Under the pieces are notes generated by a model. It made no database searches. It saw nothing but the letters and a program-made list of their open reading frames with translations, and was not told where the DNA came from. From Streptomyces populi (GTDB taxonomy: Bacteria; Actinomycetota; Actinomycetes; Streptomycetales; Streptomycetaceae), in assembly GCF_002911015.1 (NCBI RefSeq), contig NZ_KZ626929.1:1-33831 (forward strand): a DNA stretch of 33,831 nucleotides. The letters run 5' to 3'. A program made the translations under genes and the position numbers. Within the stretch, counting starts at the first letter, position 1, and every line of letters starts with the position of its first letter. Shown piece after piece: positions 26,401-33,127 of the stretch.

Positions 26401-27829
26401 GACCCGCGCCGAGCCGACCGTGAGCCCCCACGAACGGCCCGCCGAGGACACCGAGGACGCGGACCTGTGGTCCTCGGGCCCCGTGCTGATCACCGGCACC
26501 GGCGCCCTCGCCGTCCACACCGCCCGCCGGCTCGCCGAGTCCGGCGCGCCCCTCGTCGTGCTCGCGAGCCGCCGCGCCAGTGGCTTCGCCGACGCGGACC
26601 GGCTCCGCGCCGAACTGGCGCAGCACGGCACCGAACTCGTCCTCGCGGACTGCGACGTCTCCCGCCGGGCCGACGTCGAGGAACTGGCCGCCCGGTTCGC
26701 CGCCGCGGACACGCCCGTCGGCGCGGTGGTGCACGCCGCGGGCACCGGGGACCAGAACCCCGTCGCCGCGCTCGACGCCGACACCTTCGCGACCGTGATG
26801 GCGGCGAAGGTGACCGGCGCGCGCAACCTCGACGAGGTCTTCGGCGACGGCCTGTCGGCGTTCGTCGCCTTCACCTCCGTCGCAGGCGTCTGGGGCAACG
26901 CGTCCGGCGGCGCCTACGCCGCCTCGAACGCGCATGTCGACGCGCTGATGGAGCGGCGCCGCGCCCGGGGCGCCGCCGGCAAGGCCATCGCCTGGGGTCC
27001 CTGGGACGGCGGCGGCATGGCTGCCGGGAGCTTCGGTGACGACCTGCGCCGGCTCGGCATCGCCCCGATGGCGCCGGAACTCGCCGTCACCGCCCTGGAC
27101 CGGGCGCTGCGGCAGGGCGACACCACGGTCACCGTCGCGGACGTCGACTGGGGACGCTTCACCGCCGTCTTCACCGCGGCCCGCCCCAGCCCGCTGCTCG
27201 CCGGACTCGTCCCGGCGCCCGGTGCCGCCCCCGACCTCGCCGACGTCACCGGCGCGGGTCCGGGCACCGACGAGACGGGCGGCACCACGCCGGACTTTGC
27301 CAACGTGCTGGCCGGGCACAGCCCCGACGAACAGCAGCGCGTCGCGCTCGACCTCGTGCGCGCCCAGATTGCCGCCGTGCTCGGTCACGCCGCGGCCCGG
27401 GACGTCGCGCCGCACCACGCCTTCAAGGACCTCGGCTTCGACTCCCTGATGGCCGTCGAACTGCGCACCCGGCTGCGCGGGTCCACCGGTCTCGACCTGC
27501 CCGCCACGCTCGTCTACGAGCATCCGACGCCGACCGACGTCGCCGCGTTCCTCTGCCGCCAAGCCGTCCCGGACGGCGGCGGACCGGCCGCCCGCGCGCT
27601 GGCCGACCTCGCCTTGCTGGAGCAGTCGCTCGCGGACCTCGACGGCTCCGCCGCCGACCGGGACCGGCTCGCCACCCGGCTCGGCGCGCTGGCCGCCCGG
27701 CTGCGCGAGACACCCCGCGACACCGAACCGGCCGCACAAGCCGCGGACGACGACACGGACGGCGGCGCGGCCATCGCGACCGCCAGCGCCTCCGACCTGC
27801 TGGCGCTGATCGAGAAGGGCTTCGAGTGA
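17417..27829 (+). CDS. Type I modular polyketide synthase PKS1, two extension modules
   Basis: 3470 residues. Class 1-type N-terminal docking coiled coil (MTDEQQLVEYLRKVTADLQR). Module 1: KS from 34 (Cys207 in DTACSSS); AT (Ser670 in GHSVGE, HAFHS at 777-781, malonyl type); DH (His974 in HAIAGSVLFP, YGYGPAF, Asp1148 in DAALH, all intact); KR (GGTGALGG at 1447, Ser1586, Tyr1599, Asn1603, Trp eight before Tyr and no LDD, hence A-type); ACP (Ser1759 in GFDS). Module 2: KS from 1829 (Cys2001); AT (Ser2458, HAFHS at 2560, malonyl type); no DH; KR with altered cofactor loop TGTGALA at 3026-3032 but Ser3154 and Tyr3167 present; ACP (Ser3343). C-terminal docking segment ends SDLLALIEKGFE. The ATG at 17417 is chosen because the docking helix starts there, with AGGA nearby; the frame is open upstream without PKS character. 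No loading domain is present, so the chain must come from another synthase. Confidence 0.96.
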   Translation: MTDEQQLVEYLRKVTADLQRTRSRLRDAEAAAREPIAIVGMSCRYPGGVTSPEELWELVAEGRDAITGFPTDRGWDVAGIYDPDPDATGRSYTREGGFLGDIDLFDADFFGLSPREAFSMDPQQRLLLETTWRALEDAGIPPATLRGSRTGVFTGVMHHDYGGRFATAAPDGYEGYIHSGSAGSMAVGRVSYLYGFEGPAVTVDTACSSSLVSLHLAAQALRSGECDLALAGGVAVMSSPLFFIEYSRQRVVSTDGRCRSFADDGDGTGWSEGVGVLALERLSDARRLGHRVLAVVRGSAVNQDGASNGLTAPSGPAQQRLIETALSSAGLSADEVDVVEAHGTGTRLGDPIEAQALMATYGRSRRAGRPLYLGSLKSNLGHTQAAAGVAGVIKMVQAMRHGVMPSSLYAENPTTEVDWSAGTVRLLAQAREWDAPAGPRRAGISSFGMSGTNAHVILEEFVSEDAGATADAQRLAGQGSAANTRRSVDQDSAANGQDWARVAVPVVVSGKTPEAARAQATALRDHLAVHPGLPLVDAARNLVDHRSLFAHRVAVAGDRAGLLAGLAGTVPVKAGAGRVAALFTGQGAQRPGMGRELDAHFPAFAAALDEVCACVDPLLGRGLREVMWESDAQTVARTEFAQPALFAFEFALARLWQSWGVSFTALAGHSVGEIAAAVVAEVLTLQDAARLVVARGRLMQALPEGGAMLAIAASETEVAETLATVTDGAHAADGAVGIAAVNGPDAVVVSGALDAVERVGEIWRGRGRRTTRLRVSHAFHSALMEPMLDDFAEVVRGLTFSMPKTAIAASAASDHPFHSADYWIDHARNAVRFHDAVRGLAAADVLVEIGPDAVLAPMVGAARAHGDDGRTVLASTRRDRSETHTVLTALAQAYAHGVRVDWAALLPAAPLVDLPPYAFQRQSYWLAPPRATAGAGTDALAHPLLSGAVELPGPGGLVLTGHISPSADPWLADHAIAGSVLFPGAGFVELAAQAARQAGRREISELVIQAPLVPGDGGADVQVWVGPSEGTAGRELTIRARQATGQVPGQWTVHVTGTLTEPLPERHEPHDPEHGDVDWAVGAWPPAGAEPVQVEDLYADLADRGYGYGPAFRGLCDVWRAGDDLFAEVALPDGQYDGRFGIHPALLDAALHPLALTGDESRRIRLPFAFNGATVWPSQGSATADGAPIRVRLRTAGDSARLDAVTSDGEPVVTVRELVLREADPARLSAQADAALDRLRYEVTWQPAGLAPRTVPVPGTWLVVPPAAADGASDIPAWVGELVEHTVTVPPHEAADRATLASALSDQSADAIADGFAGVLCLADRPETLLTALQALTDARVTAKVWCLTRDSGTDPDAAAVWGAGRAAALELPDTWGGLIDLPADGAEPPLGQLAALLAGDTREDQVRVAGDGLEVRRVVRSAPDNDPAPNQDLTRWRPSGTVLITGGTGALGGHVARWVAGLAAGSATQQVPDGCSLLLVSRRGPEAPGAAELLEELSATGVPVRVVAADTADRAAMAAVVQEAAASGTPIRAVFHAAGIAHEAPLLETDADDFRAVLDGKTRGALVLDDVLADAGLDAFVLFSSVSGIWGAAGQAGYGAGNAALDALAARRRAQGRAATSLAFGPWAGGGMVDATREQRFRRSGLIPLPAADAVTALARSVALGTDCVLADVAWSRFLPLFTAVRPAPLFTDLVRARGAASSGAAPRATAGADPTRSAYRGKDLLDLVRAEVAAAVGHADAGRIDADRPLGELGFDSLMSVQLRNRLSAETGVQLPATLVFDHPTSAALARHLETRLAPPTGNGDTVTPDRKPDFTTGRTGGTERDEPIAIVGMACRYPGGVSTPDDLWRLLAEGRDAIAPFPADRGWDLTRIYSPDPTATGTTYARGGGFLDDPAGFDAAFFGIPPREALAMDPQQRLLLEAAWESVEHAGIDPKTLRGSRTGVFAGVMYNDYFSRLNGTPESLEGIIGIANSNSVMSGRVSYLLGLEGPAVTLDTACSSSLVALHLACQALRAGECDLALAGGATVMASPHLFVEFARQGGLAADGRCKSFSDDADGTGWAEGVGVLAVERLSDARRLGHDVLAVVRGSAVNQDGASNGLTAPNGPAQQRVIQAALEQARVAAADVDAVEAHGTGTRLGDPIEAQAVLAEYGARRPAGRPVYLGSLKSNIGHAQAAAGVGGVIKMVQALRHELLPRTLHAEKPSGDVDWSAGALELLTEERHWPRTERPRLAAVSSFGISGTNAHVVLEEGDARHVPQSPEAGTDDDAPVAVAIPVNARTRDGLYAQARALHGHLVANPGLGLRDVAYSLAVTRSDFDHRAVVVAEDRDSLLGALAALGDPDAVHPAEVVTGPEAGTTGGTRAAALFSGQGAQRPGMGRELAEHFPVFAAALDEICDVIDPLLGRPLRDVLWQEPAEVLERTEFAQPALFAFELAMARLWMSWGIEFSALAGHSVGEIAAAVVAGVLSAEDAARLVVARGRLMQALPEGGAMVAIQATDDEVAASLACLVDTSEAEIAAVNGPSAVVVSGAEDAVTRIAEHWRGEGRRTTRLRVSHAFHSPLMEPMLDQFAAVVDGLTFHPAEIPVSPAADTTHAFDTPEYWIEHARRAVRFADAVRGLPDADVLIEIGPDAALTPLFEGTRPVAASSRRGRPEAATVLTALSRTYVNGVSVDWTALTPGARRVALPTYAFRHRRYWLDATPGTADVPAAADGTHSAEDTAFWQVVEEQNLDGLARTLGLGADAPLSAVLPALGDWRRGQDMIARTDGWRYHVTWERLPDAAPPAAALDGTWLIVAPESDADTAEDGASAALTDAVTAALVGAGATTRLLTVDVATADRATLAKELARELDRTPASDERFAGVLALPWPSGETARRDGVSAAADATLLLVQALLDTGRTDPPLWTLTRGAVRALESDAAPDPWQAQVWGLGRVVGLEHPGLWGGLIDLAASTDDDPLGCGGLARLAAVLAGQSGGDDQLALRADSVHARRLTRAEPTVSPHERPAEDTEDADLWSSGPVLITGTGALAVHTARRLAESGAPLVVLASRRASGFADADRLRAELAQHGTELVLADCDVSRRADVEELAARFAAADTPVGAVVHAAGTGDQNPVAALDADTFATVMAAKVTGARNLDEVFGDGLSAFVAFTSVAGVWGNASGGAYAASNAHVDALMERRRARGAAGKAIAWGPWDGGGMAAGSFGDDLRRLGIAPMAPELAVTALDRALRQGDTTVTVADVDWGRFTAVFTAARPSPLLAGLVPAPGAAPDLADVTGAGPGTDETGGTTPDFANVLAGHSPDEQQRVALDLVRAQIAAVLGHAAARDVAPHHAFKDLGFDSLMAVELRTRLRGSTGLDLPATLVYEHPTPTDVAAFLCRQAVPDGGGPAARALADLALLEQSLADLDGSAADRDRLATRLGALAARLRETPRDTEPAAQAADDDTDGGAAIATASASDLLALIEKGFE
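18431..18468 (+). repeat. 38-bp identical KS segment, copy in module 1
   Basis: The segment coding VEAHGTGTRLGD, around the KS active-site histidine, is identical base for base to 23813-23850 in module 2. KS3 (about 28889 onward) differs at several positions. Such identity reflects shared ancestry or gene conversion between KS domains. Confidence 0.8.
23813..23850 (+). repeat. 38-bp identical KS segment, copy in module 2
   Basis: Second copy of the repeat at 18431-18468. The neighbouring AT domains of modules 1 and 2 are also closely related (EFAQPALFAFE, PEGGAM and RVSHAFHS in both), unlike the AT of PKS2. Confidence 0.8.
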
Positions 27830-27856
27830 CAGTGCTTTGCCCGAGAGTGGAAAACG

Positions 27857-30800
27857 GTGGCGTGGATGTCTGACGACGTAAGCCAGGAACAGCTTCTTCA
27901 GGCGCTGCGGAAGGTCACCGGCGACCTCCAGGACTCCCGCCGGCGCCTGAAGGACACCGAGCGCCGCGCCACCGAGCCCATCGCGATCGTGGGCATGGGC
28001 TGCCGCTTCCCCGGCGGCTCCGACTCCCCGGAAGCGCTGTGGGACCTGGTGCGCACGGGCCGCGACGCGATCGGCGCCTTCCCCAAGGACCGGGACTGGG
28101 ACCTCGACGCGCTCTTCGCCGGCGACGGCACCGAGGAGGGCACCTCGTACGTCCGCGAGGGCGGGTTCCTGCACGGCGCCGCCTGGTTCGACGCGGGTTT
28201 CTTCGGCGTCTCGCCGCGCGAGGCCGTCGCCATGGACCCGCAGCAGCGCCTCATGCTCGAAGTGGCCTGGGAGGCCTTGGAGCGCGCCGGCATCGCCCCG
28301 GACACGCTGCGCGAGAGCGAGACCGGCGTGTTCACCGGCGCCTACTACTCGTTCTACGACGTGCCCTTGCAGGCCTCGTCCGAGGAGTACGAGGGCTACC
28401 TCGTGACGGGCAACAACAGTGCCGTCGTCTCGGGCCGCGTCTCCTACGCCCTCGGGCTGTCCGGGCCCGCGGTCACGATCGACACCGCCTGCTCGTCGTC
28501 GCTGGTGGCGCTGCATCTGGCCGCCCAGTCGCTGCGCCGCGGCGAATGCTCGCTGGCGCTCGCAGGCGGCGTGACAGTCATGCCGACGCCCATCACCTTC
28601 ACCGAGTTCTCCCGGCAGCGTGGCCTCGCCGCGGACGGCCGCAGCAAGTCCTTCGCGGACGCCGCCGACGGCACCTCCTGGGGTGAGGGCGCCGGCATGC
28701 TCGTCCTCGAACGCCTCTCGGACGCGCAGCGCAACGGGCACCGCGTGCTGGCCGTCGTGCGCGGTTCGGCGGTCAACCAGGACGGCGCGTCCAACGGCCT
28801 GGCCGCGCCGAGCGGCCCCGCGCAGGAGCGCGTGATCTGGCGCGCCCTCCAGGACGCGCAGGTCCAGGCCGCGGATGTCGACGTCGTGGAGGCGCACGGC
28901 ACCGGCACGACGCTCGGCGACCCGATCGAGGCACGGGCGCTGCTCGCCACCTACGGGCGCGAGCACCCGGCCGAACGCCCTCTCTGGCTGGGTTCGTTGA
29001 AGTCGAACCTGGGTCACACGCAGGGCGCGGCCGGGGTCGGCGGCATCATCAAGATGGTGATGGCCATGCGCGACGGCGTGCTGCCGCGCACGCTGCACGT
29101 CGACCGGCCGGCCACGCACGTCGACTGGTCGGCGGGCGCCGTCCGCCTGCTCACCGAGGCACAGCCGTGGCCGCGGACCGACCGGCCCCGCCGCGCCGGC
29201 ATCTCGTCCTTCGGTATCAGCGGCACCAACGCACACGTGATCCTCGAACAGGCCCCCGACCCGGAACCGGACGTGGCCGCGCCGACGGCCCAGGGCATCG
29301 GAACTCCGGCCCAGGGATCGGGAGTTCTGCCCTTCCTGGTCTCCGCACGCACCCCCGACGCCCTGTCGGCCCAGGCCCGGCTGATCGGCAGGCGCCTGAC
29401 CGCCGACGAGTCGCCCCTGGCCGATGTGGCGCTGTCGCTCGCGACGACCCGGACGGCCTTCGAGCAGCGGGCCGTCGTGCTCGGCGGCGACCGCGCGACG
29501 GTCGTCGCCGGACTGGAGTCGCTGGCCGCGGGCGTGCCGAGCGCGAACCGGGTGGACGGCGACGGCGCCGCGGCCCCCCGCCGCCGGGTGGTGTTCGTCT
29601 TCCCCGGACAGGGCGCCCAGTGGGCCGGCATGGCTCGCGAACTGCTGCACAGCTCGCCGGTGTTCGCCGCGCGGATGCGGGAGTGCGCCGACGCGCTCGC
29701 CCCGCACGTCGACTGGTCGCTGCTCGACGTGCTGAACGGCGAGCCCGGCGAACCGTCCCTGGACCGGGTCGACGTCGTCCAGCCCGTGCTGTTCGCGATG
29801 ATGGTGTCCCTGGCCGAGCTGTGGCGCTCCGCCGGCGTCCGCCCCCACACGGTGGTCGGCCACTCGCAGGGCGAGGTCGCGGCGGCCTGCGTCGCGGGCG
29901 CCCTCAGCCTCGAAGACGCCGCGAAGATCGTGGCGTTGCGCAGCCGCACGCTGGCCGGAATCGCGGGGGCCGGCGGCATGCTGTCCGTCGCGCTCGGCCG
30001 AGCCGAGACCGCCACCCGCCTCGCGCCCTTCGAGGGCCGCGTCTTCCTCGCCGCCGTCAACGGCCCCGAGGCCACCGTGGTATCCGGCGACGCGGACGCG
30101 CTGGACGAGTTCTTCGCCGCCTGCGAGGCCGACAACGTGCGCGTCCGGCGGATCGCGGTCGACTACGCGTCGCACTCGCCGCACGTCGACCGGATCGGCC
30201 CGCGGATCCTGACGGAACTCGCGGACGTCGCACCGGGCCGCCCCGAGGTCGAGATGCTGTCCACCGTCACCGGCGAGCCGGTCCGCGACGGAGAACTGAC
30301 CGCGGAGTACTGGGTGCGCAACCTGCGGGCCCCGGTGGAGTTCGAGGCGGCGGTCCGCCGCCTCGCCGAATCCGGGGACGCCGTATTCGTCGAAATCAGT
30401 CCGCACCCGCTGCTGACCGGGGCGATGGACCGCACCGCGGAGGAGGCGGGCGTCCGACCGGCGACCGTGCCGACGCTGCGCCGCGACGCGGGCGGAGCCG
30501 ACCGCTTCCTCACCTCGGCTGCCGAGGGCTGGGTGCACGGTCTCGACGTGGACTGGGCCGCCCTGCTGCGCGACAGCGACGGCCGGGTGACCGACCTGCC
30601 CACCTATCCTTTCCAGCGCAGCCGCTTCTGGCCGACGCCGCGCACCACGAACGGCGCCCGGACCGGATCCGAAACCGGCCGGGGCGGGCGTGCCGCGGCC
30701 CCGGCAGGAGCGTCCGCGCAGGCGGCCGACTCGCGTCTGTGGGAGGCGCTGGAGACCGACCCCGCCGCGCTCCTGGACACCCTCGGGCTGAAGGACGGCG

Positions 30801-33064
30801 AGTCGGCGGACGCGCTGCTGCCTGCCCTCGCGGCATGGCGGCGCGACCACCTGGAGCAGGCACGGCTGGGCAGTTGGCGCTACGGCGTCCGCTGGGAGCC
30901 GGTCCCGCACGCGCCGGGCACCGCCCCCGCACTCGCCGGTACCTGGCTGCTCGCGATACCCGGCGCCGAGCACGGATTCGGCCCCGACCACCGGATCGTC
31001 GGGTGGGTGCGCGACGCCGTCGAGGCCGCGGGCGGCCGGGCGCTGCTCGTGGAACTCGACCCGCGCGACGACACCGACCCGGCCGAATGGGCCGCGTCGC
31101 TGCACGCCGCGGCGGCCGATGCCCGGCCGGCCGGGATCCTCTCCCTGCTCGCGCTCGACGACCGGGCGCTGCCCGGCCGCCCCACGGTCGGCCGCGGCCT
31201 GGCGGGGACGACGCTCCTGGTACGGGCGCTCGCGCAGAGGGACCTGCCGGGCCGGCTGTGGTGCCTCACGCATGGCGCCGTGGGAACCGACCCGACCGAC
31301 CCTCCGGCGGCACCGCACGCCGCCGCGGTCTGGGGCCTCGGCCGCGTCGCCGCACTCGAACACCCCACGCTGTGGGGCGGTCTCATCGACCTGCCCCGTG
31401 CGCCCCGTGAGGCCGACGGGCAGGACGGACGGACCGCGCCGGACGCCGCCACCGCCGCTCAGCTCTGCGCGGTGCTGGCCGACCCGGGCGACGAGGACCA
31501 ACTCGCGCTGCGCCCGACGGGCGTGCTCGCCCGACGCCTCGTCCGCACCCCGTTCCGGCTGCCGGACCCCACGACCGGCGGACGCGACGGCGGTCAGGTT
31601 TCCCCGTCGGACACGGACACGGACACGGACGGGAACGTGGGCGCGGATGCGGTGTGGCCGCGCGAGGGCACGGTCCTGATCACCGGCGGCACCGGCGCGC
31701 TCGGCAGCCGCCTGGCCCGCCGGCTGGCGGCGCAGGGCGCGCAACATCTGCTGCTCACCAGCCGCCGCGGTCCTGAGGCGCCGGGCGCGGACGGACTGGG
31801 CGCCGACCTCGAAAGCATGGGCGCGCGCGTGACGATCGCCGCCTGCGATCTCGCCGACCGCGAGGCCGTACGCGCCCTGCTGGAGTCGGTACCGGCCGAC
31901 GCGCCGCTCGTCTCCGTGGTGCACGCCGCCGCGGTCCTCGACGACGCCGCGCTGGAGAACCTGGACGCCGACCGGCTCGACGCGGTTCTCGGCCCCAAGG
32001 CGCTCGGCGCCTGGCACCTGCACGAACTGACCGCCGACCTGAACCTGTCGTCGTTCGTGCTCTACTCCGGCTTCGTCGGTACCGTCGGCGGCATCGGCCA
32101 GGGCAACTACGCCGCGGCCAACGCGGTGCTCGACGCCCTCGCCGAGCACCGCCGCGCCGCGGGCCTCCCGGCCCTCTCGATCGCCTGGGGGCCCTGGGGC
32201 GGCGGCGGTCTCGTCGACGCGGCCACCGAACAGCGGATGCGGCGCAACGGACTGCCGCCCATCGAGCCCGAACTCGGCGTGCGCGCCCTCGACCTCGCGC
32301 TGGCCCAGGACGGCCCCGCGAGCCAGGTGCTGGCCGAGATCGAATGGCCGCTGTTCGCCGACGGCTTCACCGCGACCCGGCCCAGCCCGCTGCTCGCCGC
32401 ATTCGCACGATCCGGGGAGGCCGTGGACGGCGGCTCCGGCGCCGGGCGTTCCGACGGCGCGGGCGGCGCGGGTGGTCCCACGCTCGCCCGGCGACTGCCC
32501 GGCATGGCGCGGACCGACGCGGACCGCCTGCTCCTGGACACCGTCCGCGATCACGCGGCGGCGGTGCTCGGCTACGCAGACCCCGCCGCCCTCGCCGTCG
32601 ACCAGCCCTTCAAGGAGCTGGGGATCGACTCGATGACCGCGATGGCGCTGCGGAACAGATTGCAGCGGGCCGCGGGCGTGGACCTGCCCGCCACGATGGT
32701 CTTCGACCACCCGACGCCCAAGGCACTCGCCGCGCAACTGCACGGCCTGATCCAGCCGGAGGAGCGGGCCGTCACCGCGGAATCCGCCCTCGCCGAGTTG
32801 TACCGAGTGGCGCAGAGCCTCGAGGAACTCCGGCTGGACACCGCCCTGCGGAAGGCCGCGGCGTCCCGGCTCAGGGCGCTCGCGGACGGCTGGGAAGGCA
32901 AACGGTCCGCTTCCGAGACGGTCATGTCCTCCTCGCCCTCCGGGCCCTCGTCCGAGAGGGGCACACCGGACACGGGGGCGCTGCTGGAGTCGGCCACCGA
33001 GGACGAGGTCCTCGACTTCGTCACCCGGCAGCTCGGCATCTCCCCGCTGGAGGGCCCGGGATAG
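27857..33064 (+). CDS. Type I modular polyketide synthase PKS2, one extension module
   Basis: 1735 residues. N-terminal docking coiled coil (DVSQEQLLQALRKVTGDLQD); KS from about 40 (Cys212 in DTACSSS, EAHGTGTTLGD, KSNLGHTQ); AT (Ser670 in GHSQGE and YASH at 770-773, the methylmalonyl-CoA pattern); a dimerisation element and KR with cofactor loop GGTGALGS (1277) and B-type LDD (1361-1363). In this KR the residue 13 before Tyr1418 is Gly1405 (LYSGFVG) rather than the catalytic serine. ACP follows (Ser1592 in GIDS), then a C-terminal docking segment (ATEDEVLDFVTRQLGIS). No DH or ER, so if KR is active it leaves a hydroxyl next to a methyl branch; if not, a keto group. It starts 27 bases after PKS1. 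GTG 27857 has GAGAGTGG six bases upstream; ATG 27866 is the alternative. Docking order suggests PKS1 to PKS2 to PKS3. Confidence 0.95.
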   Translation: MAWMSDDVSQEQLLQALRKVTGDLQDSRRRLKDTERRATEPIAIVGMGCRFPGGSDSPEALWDLVRTGRDAIGAFPKDRDWDLDALFAGDGTEEGTSYVREGGFLHGAAWFDAGFFGVSPREAVAMDPQQRLMLEVAWEALERAGIAPDTLRESETGVFTGAYYSFYDVPLQASSEEYEGYLVTGNNSAVVSGRVSYALGLSGPAVTIDTACSSSLVALHLAAQSLRRGECSLALAGGVTVMPTPITFTEFSRQRGLAADGRSKSFADAADGTSWGEGAGMLVLERLSDAQRNGHRVLAVVRGSAVNQDGASNGLAAPSGPAQERVIWRALQDAQVQAADVDVVEAHGTGTTLGDPIEARALLATYGREHPAERPLWLGSLKSNLGHTQGAAGVGGIIKMVMAMRDGVLPRTLHVDRPATHVDWSAGAVRLLTEAQPWPRTDRPRRAGISSFGISGTNAHVILEQAPDPEPDVAAPTAQGIGTPAQGSGVLPFLVSARTPDALSAQARLIGRRLTADESPLADVALSLATTRTAFEQRAVVLGGDRATVVAGLESLAAGVPSANRVDGDGAAAPRRRVVFVFPGQGAQWAGMARELLHSSPVFAARMRECADALAPHVDWSLLDVLNGEPGEPSLDRVDVVQPVLFAMMVSLAELWRSAGVRPHTVVGHSQGEVAAACVAGALSLEDAAKIVALRSRTLAGIAGAGGMLSVALGRAETATRLAPFEGRVFLAAVNGPEATVVSGDADALDEFFAACEADNVRVRRIAVDYASHSPHVDRIGPRILTELADVAPGRPEVEMLSTVTGEPVRDGELTAEYWVRNLRAPVEFEAAVRRLAESGDAVFVEISPHPLLTGAMDRTAEEAGVRPATVPTLRRDAGGADRFLTSAAEGWVHGLDVDWAALLRDSDGRVTDLPTYPFQRSRFWPTPRTTNGARTGSETGRGGRAAAPAGASAQAADSRLWEALETDPAALLDTLGLKDGESADALLPALAAWRRDHLEQARLGSWRYGVRWEPVPHAPGTAPALAGTWLLAIPGAEHGFGPDHRIVGWVRDAVEAAGGRALLVELDPRDDTDPAEWAASLHAAAADARPAGILSLLALDDRALPGRPTVGRGLAGTTLLVRALAQRDLPGRLWCLTHGAVGTDPTDPPAAPHAAAVWGLGRVAALEHPTLWGGLIDLPRAPREADGQDGRTAPDAATAAQLCAVLADPGDEDQLALRPTGVLARRLVRTPFRLPDPTTGGRDGGQVSPSDTDTDTDGNVGADAVWPREGTVLITGGTGALGSRLARRLAAQGAQHLLLTSRRGPEAPGADGLGADLESMGARVTIAACDLADREAVRALLESVPADAPLVSVVHAAAVLDDAALENLDADRLDAVLGPKALGAWHLHELTADLNLSSFVLYSGFVGTVGGIGQGNYAAANAVLDALAEHRRAAGLPALSIAWGPWGGGGLVDAATEQRMRRNGLPPIEPELGVRALDLALAQDGPASQVLAEIEWPLFADGFTATRPSPLLAAFARSGEAVDGGSGAGRSDGAGGAGGPTLARRLPGMARTDADRLLLDTVRDHAAAVLGYADPAALAVDQPFKELGIDSMTAMALRNRLQRAAGVDLPATMVFDHPTPKALAAQLHGLIQPEERAVTAESALAELYRVAQSLEELRLDTALRKAAASRLRALADGWEGKRSASETVMSSSPSGPSSERGTPDTGALLESATEDEVLDFVTRQLGISPLEGPG
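31610..31630 (+). repeat. Hexanucleotide tandem repeat in a PKS2 linker
   Basis: GACACG is repeated three times and followed by GAC, encoding DTDTDTD in the linker between the two halves of the KR. This is a likely site of replication slippage, and the frame is kept. Confidence 0.8.
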
Positions 33065-33127
33065 ACGAGTCCTGAGTCGTCGGTGGCAAGTGGAGAACCC
33101 TCCGGGAATTGATGGGGAGAGCAGGAA

